Source: Mesostigma viride
Taxonomy: Eukaryota > Streptophyta > Mesostigmatophyceae > Mesostigmatales > Mesostigmataceae
Assembly (NCBI GenBank): GCA_009746045.1
Contig: RPFO01001670.1
Span: 1 to 34,788, forward strand
Reading direction: 5' to 3'
Length of the DNA: 34,788 bases
Part shown: positions 8,988 through 21,076 of the stretch, one piece after another
Layout of the letters: each line of letters opens with the position of its first letter
Numbering within the stretch: the first letter of the stretch is position 1
The notes under the pieces: model-generated
What the model saw: the letters and a program-made list of their open reading frames with translations, nothing else
Told to the model about the DNA's origin: nothing
Databases searched by the model: none
Program-made: the position numbers and the translations under genes

Positions 8988-10993
8988 ATTGGGACCCAGG
9001 CAGCCAGTTCGTTATATGTTAAGAGGCGGTAGCAGTCACCGTGGAGAATATACAGGTGGAGAATAGTGGTTACAGGGTGGGGGGATGTTATGAAGCCTTC
9101 ATAGGGGTTAGGGCCACTTAAGCATCCGAAGGGGCGATTAAGGGGGTTGAGGTATATATCATTAAAGAATAGGGGTTGGCGTGCAACTTCCTCACGTAGT
9201 GTGGGGAATAATAGGCGGTCGGGTTTAAGTGCCATAAAGCCTTGCCATATACGAGCCCAGTACCAAGGAAGACCTCTGGTGAGCTTCGGGGAGGGGAGGC
9301 GAGCAGTAAGCAGTGCGGCTCCAGAGTGCCAGGAAATACCATTGGAGTGATGAGTAAGACGTGAGAGGGTTACACGTGCCAGAAGACATCCAGGGTGTGT
9401 GTTGACACCAATGTGGGCAGAGATAACTTGTTTGGCATACACAGACCATAAACGCCATTGCATATTGTGTAAGCCTAGTCCTCCAAGAGGCCACGGCATA
9501 AAAGACATTGACTCTCTGATCCATCCGTGTACCTGGCGGCTGAGATCGCTCGATTTTTTCCAAACAAAGTTATGCCCCAGTCGTTGAATAAGAGACACGG
9601 TGTGTTCATCCGGTGGGTGGGCCTGACCGAAGTACAGCAGCTTGGAGAACAGCAGCTGGTTCGTGACGAGGACCTTGCCCCGGAGGCTGAGGCGGTGTAC
9701 GCCAGCCCAGCGGTTGGCCACCTGTTGTACACCAGTAAGTTTGCCCAGTTGTTGTGATTCGTCGTATAGAAAGGTTTTGACTTCCAATAACCTCCCTTCG
9801 GCTGTCCGACCGATAGGGCAGTTATGCAAAAGGTGGTATCCTCCTGGCGGGACCCATGTCACCGCCAGGTTAGTAGGTTGGAGAGTCGGGTTGGTTGTTC
9901 TGCCAATATGCAAGCCCGTGGACTTTTGCACGTTGCAGCGTTGTTGGGAGGCGGTACAGTATGTAGATATATTGTCAAGCACAGCATCAACATCACGCAG
10001 GGAGGTGCAAATGTTAGTAGTGTCATCGGCGTAGCAGTTTGAAACAGACCACGTGTGTGGTGAGGGAGGGGTAGCCTTGAATACGGCTGTCCTGTTGATG
10101 AAGAAAGAAGAGGCCAGCGTGAGCGAGCAAAAAGAGAAGGGGAGAGAGACAGTCGCCTTGTGGGAGGAGCGTGTGCTATGGCCTATTTGGGATTTATGTC
10201 CATTAATTAGTAGGTGCCAAGTGAGGGATTTGATCATGCCTAGACTGACCTTAATAAGTTTAGGTCCAAAACCAAGCCCGTGTAGTATAGCCTCGAGGTA
10301 TTTCCAACATATGCGGTCGAATGCCTTTTCAAAATCCCAAAATAAAATAAGACCTATAATATTGTTGCGCCATGCGTCATCAACAATGTCCATGATCATG
10401 GTGATGCTGTCGCTGATGTGTAGGTTGGACCTGAATCCAACTTGTTCCGGGCCGATCAGATTATCTAGTACACTATAGAAACGGCGTTGCAAGAGTTTGC
10501 TGGCTAGTTTGTAAGGGACTGTGAGCATGCGAATGGGTCTATAATTTTTCCAACTTGTTTTATCCCCTTTTTTGTGTAAGAGGATGAGGATTGTTTCCGA
10601 CCACTGGCCCACAACAGTTTCGGTGTTCCAGATTTCCAGGATGCATTGGTATAGATCCCTGCCTATGAGGGGCCAGAACGTTTTAAAAAAATCTACTGGA
10701 AGGCCATCTGCACCAGGTGCGCTACCGGTTTTGAGATGTTGAGTGCTAGAGATGTTTCTTCCATAGTGGGGCTGGCGTCTAGTAGAGCTTGTTGTGACGG
10801 AGAGAGGCGGTGGGAATAGCATCGAGGATTTTTTGTGTGGCTGTATTTGCAGAGGGGTCGGGTTCTGTCCGGAACAGGGTGGAGAAAAAAGCATGTCCAG
10901 ATTGTAGGATGTCTTGAGGGGTGGTATGGGTGCCAGTCTCGTCTGTAATTTCAGTGATGGTGGTTTGTGAGCGCGGGGGTGGGATAAATGCAA
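8957..10993 (-). pseudogene. LINE ORF2 reverse transcriptase with hidden internal frame change
   Basis: The 678-codon frame contains SAPGADGLPVDFFKTFW (about residues 91-107), YRPIRML, the metal-binding motif FWDFEKAFDRI (218-228) and YADD (321-324), all typical of L1-type RT. Between the last two, the residues in this frame are unlike RT. The expected QGDxLSPLLF block is present in the +1 frame at 10160-10131 (QGDCLSPLLF). Two compensating indels have thus scrambled about 40-60 residues while keeping the frame open. The enzyme is almost certainly inactive. Upstream, the frame only becomes RT-like near 10790; earlier codons belong to the neighbouring frame. Confidence 0.85.
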
Positions 10994-11406
10994 AGAATTC
11001 CTTATTCATTCGTTCACCTTGACATGCCACCATGTATTTTCCACATCTAGGGCTTCTGCGTGGCGTTCAAGGCGTAGCTTATCCATCTCAGTCTGGCACA
11101 ATTGCAGTCGTGTTAACTCGTGCGGGGCTAGGCGGGGTTTGGATTGCAACATAGTAATAACTCGTTTGTAGTAATTGTAGTCTTTGCCTTTTATGCGGCG
11201 TTGTTCTAGATCGTAGCCTTAGAGGAGTCAAGGATGTGCGAGAGGCATGCTTGCATCCAGAGCGTAGTGCTTGGGTAGTCTACTTGCTTGGTTTTCCAGT
11301 CCCGCCATTGTTCTCGGACTAGGGAGCGAAAGGCGGGGTCAGCCAATAGCTTTTTATTGAGGCGAGGGACGCCTGGTCCTCTGGGGGGGCTGGAGTGATA
11401 CACCAT
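10779..11406 (-). pseudogene. LINE ORF2 linker between endonuclease and RT, fragmented
   Basis: Two short frames carry L1-like linker sequence: 11406-11206 (PRLNKKLLADPAFRSLV, then WRDWKTKQ), the usual region after the endonuclease, and 11033-10779 (GERMNKEFFAFIPP, then FFSTLFRTEP), the segment before the RT fingers. Stops and frame changes lie between them (about 11205-11034). They join the endonuclease and RT parts of one ancestral ORF2. Confidence 0.6.
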
Positions 11407-12178
11407 GGTGAGAAGGCAGGGTAGTGATCAGAAAAAACTGTGAGCGTATGACCTCTGCGTGACAAATGAGGGATGCCCAAAAGGGTGACATAAATATGTA
11501 GTCTAGACGGCTAGTGATGCGGGTGCCCTGACGAGTGGACTCGCGAGTATGCAGATGGTCGCGAGGTTTGATAACATCCTGTAGTGAGAGGCGTGTGAGG
11601 TGGTTGGCTAACGAGGTCGTCTCAAGCCCAAGGCCATGGTCTAGGTCAACATTAAAGTCACCCATTAGTATGACCTCATGAGATTGGTCCAGGAGGGGGG
11701 CAACCATGGCAAACAAATCATCAAAAAATTTTATACGGTCAGAGTGTTCGTTGGGGGCATGTACCGATATAATATAGCCAGTCTTACCGCCCCAGGAGAT
11801 GCATTGCCGGGTCCAGCGACCCTGCCATGTGTTGGGAGCAGTATCTGTGTGCTGGGCCCATGGGTGCAGTTGAACATGAGGGTGTGGCGGACGTCGATAT
11901 TGTAGCAATGCAGTGCCTCCACTAGTCCCCCGTGCCCATGCCCATCTGCGTTCCATGTCTGGGGTGCGTCTTGTAAATGATTGTAGCGCTTTGCCGTCTA
12001 TTCCAGGAAATTTATGTTCTTGTAGGCCTACCCAGATTTCATGAGATGGGCCGACATAGGGTTGGGTGATACTGGCTAGTTGTGCCTGGAGCGCAGATAT
12101 TTTAGACTGTCCCTGGGTGCGAACACCATAAGTATTTAAACCCTGAACGTTCCAAGATATTATAGTAAGTTGACTCAT
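11354..12178 (-). pseudogene. LINE ORF2 apurinic-like (EEP) endonuclease domain
   Basis: The 274-codon frame starts MSQLTIISWNVQGLN, the N-terminal beta strand and catalytic Asn of EEP nucleases. It continues with an E in WVGLQEHKFPG, GDFNVDLDHGLG (catalytic D and N) and SRLDYIFMS (the LDYIF block). These are the expected magnesium-dependent nicking residues in order. The final SDHxP-type motif appears as LPSHHGVSLQ, with His where Asp is usual, which would impair catalysis. The start is 11 bases below the ORF1 stop. The frame ends at 11354, where the linker continues in another frame. Confidence 0.8.
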
Positions 12179-12188
12179 AAGTTAGTAC

Positions 12189-13866
12189 TTAGAAGGAGAG
12201 AGAATGCAAAAGGATGCGAGCGTTGGCGTACCTCTCATGCCTTGGAAGACGATGCACGCGCCCGCTTGGTCGGCTGTGGTGACCGTTGGCTGCGCCCGTT
12301 TGGCCGAGGGGTCGTCCTGCGCTGTCGCTTCCTCGAGAGAGCCAGTTGAGGAGGGCATCATGCATGTCGAGATCATGGGGTAGGGCCGGCAGCCGTGCCG
12401 CCGGATCAGACGGTGACGGCTGGTTGTGCGCTCCCGGGGGATCCACGTAGTTTGCCCCGGGGACGTGTCGGAGGATGCTCTTGAGTTGGGCCGACGTAAC
12501 CCCGATGGATTTCAGTGCGGCCTCCTCGTTGGTCCAGACCAAGCGAGCCCCGGCTGTTGCGAAGTCTCCTTCCTTTGATGTGAGACATGGCACTAGTGTT
12601 TTCAGGATATAGATGGTGCCAGCCCTGGGGCGGTAGTCAATTGAAGCGTCTAACATGATGGACAGCCGGCGCGCGTTTCGGGAGACTTGTACAAGCGTGT
12701 CGAGCTGGTTACGTTTGAGAAAGTCCTCCGTTTCCGTCCAGATGTCAAGTGGCCGCCCTGTCCTAGCCCCCATGGGCTTGTGCATCAACAAGCTGGGGCT
12801 GTTATCCGCAGCGACGGTGCAGAGTACCTTGTTGGGTTGATTGGCCGAGGTGATGTATGGGTAGAGGTGGCTGCCCACCGAGGCGTCCTTGGGGATGTCT
12901 AGTTGTTGCAGATCCCATTCGCCGTAGCCGCCCATGATGTAGCGGTTGATGAGCACGTACGGTGGGACCGCATCTGGGTACGCCGCTGGGTCCTGCGCGG
13001 TTTGCAGGCCACCGAGCCGCTGTTGCTTGGCAGCTGCAAGCCTGAGGGCCTCTGGGCACGCGTTGGATAGATGGTCACGCGAGCGCATGCAGGTGGTACA
13101 TAGCAGCGGTTCCATGTTGATTCAAATGGGTAGTCACCCGAGAGTCGGCCAGCTTAGCAATGTCGAACTCCATGATGGGGATTTGCAGAATGTCCGGTAG
13201 GCAGCGTGGCGAGGTGCCGGAATAGCCGCCGGGGCACCCCCAGATCTGCCCAGTGCCGTTCAGTCCTAGCCCTTGGTCCGGTTCGAACCGGGGCGTGTAG
13301 CTGCAGACGATGCTGTAGGCTTGGTAGGAGTTGCCACCACCCGTGCGAGGAAGGTCCTCCACCTTGTTGGGCAGGTTCAACCCATGAAGCGATCCGTAGG
13401 GCTTAAAGATTTCATTCAGGGCCTCTCGAGTCCGGATCCAGCCAGGGACGTTGTGCAGGGTCAAGTGGTATGTCCCCGCCAGGTCTGTATAGCGCCAATA
13501 TCGTACCGGGATAAATGTTCCGCCCACGGTGACCCCAGGGTGGGAGTTAACCGTTGTGAGGGTCTCCAGGACCGATTTGGCTGCCTCCGGAGTAAAGAAA
13601 CAGATCTCAACGTTGGGGTGGCCCTTGAGACCTTGAATCACCTGGCCTGACCGCCCTGCCACGCTCGCGGCGGCTGCACGTTTATCCGCTTGAGAAAGGT
13701 TCTTGCCCTGGACCTCGAGGACGAGCATGCGTTTGCTCATATTAGCGTAGCTTGAGGCCAACACAGGAGTCCATGGTATTTTTCCCGCCGCCAGCGCTTG
13801 TAGGTCACCCTGGGGTTGTGCCAGCCGAAGGCGTTCCTCCCAGGAGGCCGGATCGGAGTTTGCCAT
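12189..13866 (-). pseudogene. LINE ORF1 (RRM-like, zinc-knuckle protein), one frameshift
   Basis: Two frames, 13866-13075 (263 codons) and 13115-12189 (308 codons), overlap by 41 bases and together would make about 560 residues. The first part has YHLTLHNVPGWIRTREAL followed by IFKPYGSLHG, resembling an RNA-recognition motif. Just after the frame change is CTTCMRSRDHLSNAC, a CX2CX5HX4C zinc knuckle with one residue more than the usual spacing. The rest is Ala/Arg/Pro-rich. ORF1 proteins of L1 elements bind element RNA. The ORF2 start follows closely, supporting the pair. Confidence 0.6.
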
Positions 13867-13869
13867 CCG

Positions 13870-14949
13870 CGGGTGTAGTAGACGGTAATCTGCAGGTATG
13901 ACAACGAGGACAACAGGAGCAATAAAGAGTTAGATAGCGAAAAAAGGTGTCCCATTCCAGGGGTTATGCTGGGGGGAAGCCTGCATTGCACCATCCGTGA
14001 CTGCAATGTCAGGTTGGGTCTGTATCGGGTGTCATGGTGACTTCCGGTCACCGAGTTATGCGAGAGCCTGTTCCTCAGCAGGATCGCATGGTTAAAGGTG
14101 TAAAGGGTGAGTAGAAACAGCACTACCAGGAAGCGTCCAGCTCCCTGAGCTGTTCTACGTATTCCAAGTCCATTTGTAGTGAGCCGTCACGCTATTCTGT
14201 ATGCCTCTAGGCATCAGCCGTACTTCCTGTACGCCTTGCCAGCCGACATCACAGATAGCGTGGCGGCTCAAGGACCAAATGAAAGTTGCTTATATGGGTA
14301 TCGTTAGACGCACCTTTTCACGGCGAATCCGGCGGTATGTCGCGGGTCGCGGATGGCCGAAGCTATCGCCTGCTATCCTCTACGCCGCCATAGCCTCGCT
14401 ACGTTTTTTCGATCGCGGCAAAAGGCAATCCTACTACAGGCAGTCCTACTACATTTTGCTTGGGTACACGGTACTACAGTTTCGTCACTGAAAATTTTCT
14501 GTAGTTGCGTTGGTGTTTCGTACGTTCCGCTGAAATTTTCGTGTTCAGTGACCAGATCACAATTTGATCCGGGCGCAAAATGATTGGCTGTACGGTACGA
14601 ACCAAAAACGAAATTTTAGTATCTAAGTTCCGCAGCGCTTGCTGAATTTGCCCCGGAAGCCCGGGGGCACTTTCCCCGCTGAAAAAGGTGTCCGCGGAAG
14701 CGTATTGTAGTGTTCTGCTGTCAAGCGTCACTCTCGCGCTAATTTTGGATATAAAATGCACCACAGGTAGCGCAAATGAGTTCAGACAAATCTGAAATTT
14801 TGCATGCGATTTCAATAGAGCATGCTGAATAGAACATGATTGGCAGCCAAGTATTGCCTCACTGAGTCGCACCACAGATGACGGCGTATAACAGTGACAA
14901 GTGACAGCAGCTGTTGCGGCGAACCCGACCCTTGGAACGGGCGCAACAA
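13870..14949. other. LINE 5' flank and intergenic DNA, no gene seen
   Basis: The first part is probably LINE 5' untranslated sequence. About 14380-14600 has CCTACTACA words (14429, 14444) and GTTCAG/GAAATTTT sequence reminiscent of the 721-bp satellite. The last 20 or so bases before 14950 (GGAACGGGCGCAACAA) match the sequence flanking the LTR at 16628, read inverted, so a remnant of an LTR-element internal region is present. Confidence 0.35.
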
Positions 14950-15595
14950 TGGAATAAATTATGTATTTTGGCTTGTTGTCATAGTCCGTAGGACTTTGGG
15001 CCTCATTTCGGGACTTAGTTTGGGAATTGTCCCTTGGTCAGGACTTTTGTATGGAATTATGATAGTTTGTGTGATTCGGACCAGTTATTTTGGGCCTATA
15101 GGTTGATGTATGCGATCTTCTAGGGGCCGGTGCAGTCGCGCCGCGCTGCGTACTTTATAGCTGGTTGAGATATTGTACTCATGCGTGGATTCTGTAGTCT
15201 GGCGAGGGTCGATGTCGACCCGAGGATCTTGTGTGGACTGCATGCTTCGTAATTCTCTGGAAGGTCGGCGCCATGTCGGCGCCACTTGCCAGCTTGGTGG
15301 CAGACCTAGGTGACATTGGTCCGAGGACGAGAGTCTCGTCCTCTTGGTTCGGAATAAAGTGTGTGTTATCACCTGTCTGAACCTGGGGCATAATTCCAAC
15401 TGCATTTGGTAGCTCCATCCTAAATGTGGATTGTGTAGATTAATGCAATATTAATCAACGCGAGCCATAACAGGCCTAAAGCCACGCCTGTTCCGTTAAT
15501 CCCACTCCCAGAGAGTGGTCGTGGTTAGCCAAGAAACCGGGAATAACCTACCTTAACAATAGGATCTTTCGCACGACCCAGATGGGTTCGTTACA
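14950..15595 (+). mobile_element. LTR of a diverged sister element (solo or orphan)
   Basis: It begins TGGAATAAATT and ends GGGTTCGTTACA. It aligns along most of its length with the reverse complement of the 631-bp LTRs at 15997 and 22700 but is clearly diverged, with a substituted segment around 15350-15560. It keeps three dyads found in the other LTRs. It lies inverted to the LTR that starts 400 bp to the right. The conserved GCAACAA just upstream indicates the internal end of an element, the rest of which is missing. Confidence 0.7.
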
Positions 15596-15996
15596 GCAGC
15601 CAACTTTGTGTATTTCCTTACAAGTTCATACCCCATAAAAATACAAGCTGAGGTAAGGTTGAGTTCCAACTTGGTTATCTCCATGCACCCATGTCGCATG
15701 CACTTCATCATGGACATGCATCGTTGGAACTACCAACATTGCAATGGTGGTGTGTGTTGAGTATAATAAGAGAGAGCAACTAGTTGGCAAGTCAAATGGT
15801 GGCTCGCATGGCTGCACACTGTTGGCTTGCAGTACGTTGTATCTAACATCTTTAGCAACTAGCTCTCATGCCAAACAATTTTCAACAAGGTATACGATGG
15901 GCATTTTTTTATGTGTTGTACATCACACGGCTAGCCAAACAATGCCTAGTGAAGCATGGGCTATGCACGGCAGATGGAGGATGTGGCCATGGGCAT
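15596..15996. other. Spacer between two inverted LTRs
   Basis: About 400 bp without a recognisable gene. It contains the loop that would separate the arms if the inverted LTRs at 14950 and 15997 paired. Confidence 0.4.
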
Positions 15997-16627
15997 TGTT
16001 ACGTGCCAACCCAGGTCCCTAGCCTGAGTGACGTAGCGAAAGATCCTCCATGCCGGAATTAGGAATAATCAAGGTCGCCTAATGCAGATTGCGCTTCACG
16101 ACTGGGGTCGTGAGATATCTGGCATCGCGGCTTGACGCCAAGCTAATTGATACACACTTATAATGGCTAGCAAGACCAATTACAAATGGATAGTTGCCCC
16201 AGGTTTAATATGAAGGCGTCATCGCACTTTACATTCATCAAACCAAGAGGACGAGACTCTCGTCCTCGGACCAATTTCACCTAGGTCTGCCACTAAGCTG
16301 GCATGCAAAGGGCGCCGACATGGCGCCGACCTTCCCAAGCATGCAGTCCACACAAGATCTCGGGTCGACATCGACCCTCGCCTACAGAATCCACGCCCGA
16401 GTACAATATCTCAACCAGCTATAAAGTACGCAGCGCGGCGCGACTGCACCGGCCCCTAGAAGATCGCATACAACAACCTAGGCCCAAAATAACTGGCCCG
16501 AATCACACAAACTATCATAGTTCCATACAAAAGTCCTGACTAAGGGACGATTCCCAAATTAAGTCCCGAAATAAGTCCCAAAGTCCTACGGACTATGACA
16601 ACAAGCCAAAGTATATAATTTATTCCA
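15997..16627 (-). repeat. LTR (3' LTR if the element reads minus)
   Basis: 631 bp, TG...CA, matching 22700-23330 with no difference I could find by eye. It carries a dyad at 16247-16267 (10-bp arms, one-base centre), GGGTCGA-CA-TCGACCC at 16362-16377, and repeated GGCGCCGAC blocks. Confidence 0.85.
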
Positions 16628-19600
16628 TTGTTGCATCCGTCCTAAAGGGCCGGCACGCAACACTCCTCCCCCCCCACGGGGGTCGGTAGTCCCTATACCG
16701 TACAAGAGTCACTGGGAAAAGAAACAAGTATGCTACACTACTATAAGAGTACTATGTCCCAACCCCGGTTCACCCGCGGGTTAGTAATACCAGTTCCTCT
16801 AGAGGTTGATACACAGGACCAACCCTGACGTAGTAGCATGAAACAGGATGACAGGATCATTCCGCTATCCGTCATAAAACTCTCACAACCATCTCAGCGA
16901 CCGCCATTGTTGGCGCGCCGATCCACTGGAGCCACCTTAGGGGGCGCCACCGCGTGCCCTATCCCATCCACATAATAATGCACAGTCCATGTAATCCCGC
17001 TCAACCAGTCCTGAGGTCCTGAGCAGCCTCAAACTTCATGAAATGTTGACCATAGGGGTACTATGTCCCAGCCCTTGTGCACCAACGGGCCAGTGAAACC
17101 AGGTCCCCCCAGACTTGCCACGCAAGAAGGGCAACTCTTTATATAGCCAATCGCCGGGATTGTCAGCAGGAGGGAATATTTTTCATGCATACAACTTGAT
17201 GATCAGGCCGACGAGGTGGCCAGTCATGTATCCCGTCCAGCCGAAACCCAGCCTTGCAGCGCGACTGATGCGCGTAATCACATGACGATTAAGAAGTACT
17301 ACTAGTAGCGTAGACGACGGTGAGGCACAGCATGCAGTGCAGGCCCCATGCTCAGAAGCGAGGGCGTGCACCAGAAGAAACTGATCCATTGCCTCACTAC
17401 CGACACTGAGTTGTACGCTTCCTCTCAAATACAGGCGCGCCGTGAGCCAACCGACCATGCAACGTGGCCGTCCCTGGCCGCCGCTGGAGTGGCTGTATAG
17501 AGGGGGAAGCCCTAGCGTGGCCGCTAGAGTGCGCCTCCCTTGCACCTGCGAACGCATGCAGGTGCCCGCAAGGCTCTAGTGTGTCCACTAGAGTGCGCCC
17601 CGCCGTCTCTATCCAGCGCGGGAAACAGTCAAAGTCGATCAAAACCGGAAACTTGTATAATATGGCACGTGCGGTGCCCAAAACTAGCAGGGCCCCAGCG
17701 TGTCCACTGGAGTGCGCCCTGCCAACTCCTCCACAAAGCTGCAGTACTTTAGTCACAACACCACTCCGGCCGACGTGCATAGACCGGAGCAGTCGCCGGT
17801 CCCCGCATTCCTTACTGCCAATGTGCCTGAACTCCCCCGCAAGCGGGGGAAAACTCCCCAGCTCGCAGTCACACCCTCCGTGACACTTGAACAACAAGAG
17901 CACGGTTGATGTTTGCGCAGGCCCATATATGCATGTGATGCTCGAGGCCGCCGACGTGGACTGCATAGCGCCCGCAATGCCCACACTTATATAATGCAAT
18001 GGGCAGGTCGGGGAGTGACACGCCTTGCAGGAACTGTCGTATCAGTAACGTTGCCCCTGCGAGACACCGTGCTGCTCATGGAGTAGGGCCGAAGCAACCC
18101 CGCAGTCCCAAACAAGAGCTCCTCGGGCTCGATCGCGCCCAGCACACAGGTGCTCAAGCACATACAGCGATCGTGGGCCGGGGTCAATCCCGCGCACAAC
18201 CGATCACCGCCTGTCCACCCCGCTTGGCTGTCTTGCCCAGGATCCCGATTCCCGCAACAGAAACACGCCCCTATGTATGCAGTCCCCCCCCGCGCATTGC
18301 CACATCCCCCGTGCTCGAAGCTTGAAGGCCTCTCACCACCCCTGTACCATTGCATGGCCATGGGGTATAGTACATTTTGAAGCCCACGCAGCCCGCCCGC
18401 CATGCACATGGAACGCCCTGCTCTGAGTCCCTCATCCATGCAACCTCGTAGGCGCGCGGACACGAGCCACTTGCAAATCACGCTCGATCGGCCTCCACCA
18501 GTGGTGCAAGGAACAACTCCCTACCGGGCTCAGCCCACAGGAGGGACGCGAACACTGCGCGATGGTAGCCATGCACAGGGTCGCGGGCAGTGACTAGGTG
18601 CTCAGACTCCAGCAGCTCGGCCTGCCTCTCAGTCTCGGGTCGCCGTTACTACAGTCCCCGTGACTCGCCCTCGACGGCCCGATCCCGCACGTCCCATGTA
18701 CCTCAGTGCTCTGCCATATGGCTCAGCGCGCATCAGCGCCGGGTCCGCTCAGAGCGGATGTACCGGCCCTATGCAGTGATACCGGGTGTTACTCGGACAC
18801 CGGCAGTCTGCGGGGCGACAGCGCCACATCATGTGGCATCGGCACCATGCACGCGCACTGTTGAGGCGGTGAGACAATGACCGGACACCGCCACCGGCTT
18901 CTGATGCAACCACGACCGGCACCAGCGCAACCAGTGCAACCACGACCGGCTGGGTCATCCACCACTACTGCCGGCAGTACGTGCTGTCGCCATGCAACTG
19001 CACCGTGCCCGCATATGCTTGCAGCCCCGGGGGCCCTTACTCCCGACAGTCGCGTCGGACGCGGGCGCGCCCTGCATGCACGGTTACTCGAGCCCAGGAG
19101 TGCCCTGACCCAGCTAGGCGTCGACTCAATGCCGGGGTAGCCAATTGGTTGGCTACCGACAATTCAACAAGGTGCTGTACATCTGTTTGCCGGCCGACCA
19201 CGATTCAGTACAGGCTCCGCCCTGCCTGATCGCCCAGTCGCATCGGGGTTGCAACAGCCTCCACGCACCGTGCCGTCTCCATGCACCGTGTCGCAATGGT
19301 GAAATTAATCACGTACGGGTGCACGAGAAGCGAGGCGCGTCCCTCATGCGCCAGGAAGTCAGGGAGCCGTGACTCATAGCCGCCAGCCGGAAGACTCCCT
19401 ATAATAATACTTGGCCGCGTGCCATGGGACTCCGCGTCCGTTGGTCACGCGGGACGCGACGTGCAGTCAGGCCGTAGTCTGGGGTCACTGGCACTCGCTG
19501 CCGAATCCGGCATCATCCCACGCGGAGATGCCTCGGTACGGACGCCTTAGTAGTAGAATCATCAAGCATCCGGTGAGCCCATGTCCAAAAAGGCCAGGAC

Positions 19601-20040
19601 CATGTGCACATGCGGTGCTGAGTGCCTGACGTGGTCCTCTTCGGGACGACCCGTTCAAGCCCACCGCCAACTGCAGATTATCCCATAGAGAATATATCAT
19701 GGAGAAAATATATATATTATATAGAAAATAGAGAATATCGAAAATATATAATATCCGCACGCTGGCGCATCGATCCCTGGCATGGCAGTAGAAGGGTCGT
19801 CGGATCCACGCGCGGCTGCGCATCGATCCCTGGCATGGCAGTAGAAGGGTCGTCGGATCCACGCGCGGCTGCGCGGTGGATTCCTACATAGATGGCCGGC
19901 TCGATCCAACGCCGAACCGTGCCGATCATACAGGAGCTAGATATAGTTAAGAAGAGTATGGTATCATAAGGAAGTGTAGTGGACCAGTACAAGTACTTAG
20001 TATATATAAGGTAGGTATAGTAAAGAAGTATATGGTATTA
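16628..20040. other. GC-rich internal region of the LTR element, no known domain
   Basis: About 3.4 kb where RT and integrase would be expected, but I see no RT (no YxDD), RNase H or integrase motif in any frame. Open stretches (minus 18481-17987 and 17999-17397; plus 17464-17883) are Cys/Arg/Pro-rich and look like GC-driven open frames. The segment 17480-17720 contains four degenerate copies of a CCACTAGAGTGCGCC-like word. Such filler is typical of large non-autonomous derivatives. Confidence 0.5.
19765..19870. repeat. 53-bp tandem duplication
   Basis: Two identical-looking 53-bp units start at GCGCATCGATCCC (19765 and 19818) and end in CACGCGCGGCT. They follow a TA-rich stretch (about 19676-19757) and are followed by another AT-rich stretch (19935-20045). 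Confidence 0.8.
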
Positions 20041-20131
20041 TTAGTAGCCATCTGGTTTCATACGCTCTGCGACCCCTCCCCTTCCCCCGGGGACGACGCG
20101 TCCACGCGATCGTCCTATTACTGCCAAGGAG

Positions 20132-20996
20132 TCAAGGAAGCTGGACCGCCGGGCGCTCGTGTGTAATGCTATGTGCCCTATACTCGCTGTCAGGGCACCA
20201 AAAGGAACCATCGGGAAACCAAACCACTCGCCGGCGCACGCGAATGTCCACATCCAGCGCGTCCAAAGTCGAGCCCAATGATGATGTCCGCTGCGCCCAG
20301 CGGTGCGATGGTCGCAGCCATGTCGAACGGGGTGCCTTGCAGCACACCCTTGATATCTGCCAGACCGGCGATTGGTGTTGGCGACCATCCGCGTGGGTCA
20401 GATGCACGGCCGTCCGGTGTAGGGGCTGGGCGTCAGGCCCAGCCGGCGCACCAGTGCCGCGTTGATGAAGGACGTGGAAGCGCCTGTGACGACCAAAAAC
20501 TTGACATCCATGACGGTTGGTTGGCCGTGTCTGAGTCTCCTCGTCGTGTGCGGTAGCGATTCTGTCATCCCCTAGCCGAACCCGGGGCCTATGAGCTCCA
20601 AAGGACGGGCCCTGCGCCCCTGGTCCCTCAATATCCGCCACGGCCCCCTCCAAATCATCGAACTCGCCATCTGCCCCGGTGTCCTCCCCGTCATCATCCG
20701 AGTTCCACAACACCGTGGGTAACAGGGAAGTGCTGCCGAAAGACACTCTACGTCTGCCCCGAGGTGCTGGGGCCGGCGGCGGTCCCAGGGGGCGACCCCG
20801 CCCTGCCCAGGGATGCGATGGTCGCTCCGTGACTGGCTGCCGATAACTGTAGTGCAGCGTGTCTTCATTCTCGTACCCGGGCTGCTCAGGGTACCGTGGC
20901 AGCCGCTGTGACCTCGTCTGGGGTTGTTGCTGCTGCGGTAGTTGCTGCTGCTGCTGCGGGTGCTGCTGCTGCTGTCGTTGCTGCTGCTGCTGCCGC

Positions 20997-21076
<80 letters not shown>

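Larger units (their letters stand above)
7785..13866 (-). mobile_element. L1-like non-LTR retrotransposon, nearly full length, decayed
   Basis: In minus-strand order the region has ORF1 (13866-12189), then ORF2 with endonuclease (12178-11354), linker, reverse transcriptase (to 8957) and zf-RVT C-terminus (8987-7785). This is the L1 layout, including the very short gap between ORF1 stop and ORF2 start (about 11 bases). At least four frame changes are needed to read it through, so the copy is inactive. I could not see clear target-site duplications; the 3' end may be the T-run near 7580. The endonuclease nicks target DNA and the RT copies the element RNA at the nick. Confidence 0.85.

Noticed and set aside
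16420-16427. Plus-strand TATAAAG in the LTR as proof that the element reads plus
   Set aside because: The same word is in an LTR with dyads and AT-rich ends in both directions; all coding domains inside are minus-strand, and a primer-binding-site-like TGG sequence fits the minus reading. Kept as a conflicting hint only.
16628-19600. Hidden RT or integrase inside the LTR element
   Set aside because: Scanned the listed frames for YxDD, DxxKxF and DDE-type blocks and HHCC; none convincing. Only a full six-frame profile search could exclude a heavily frameshifted remnant.
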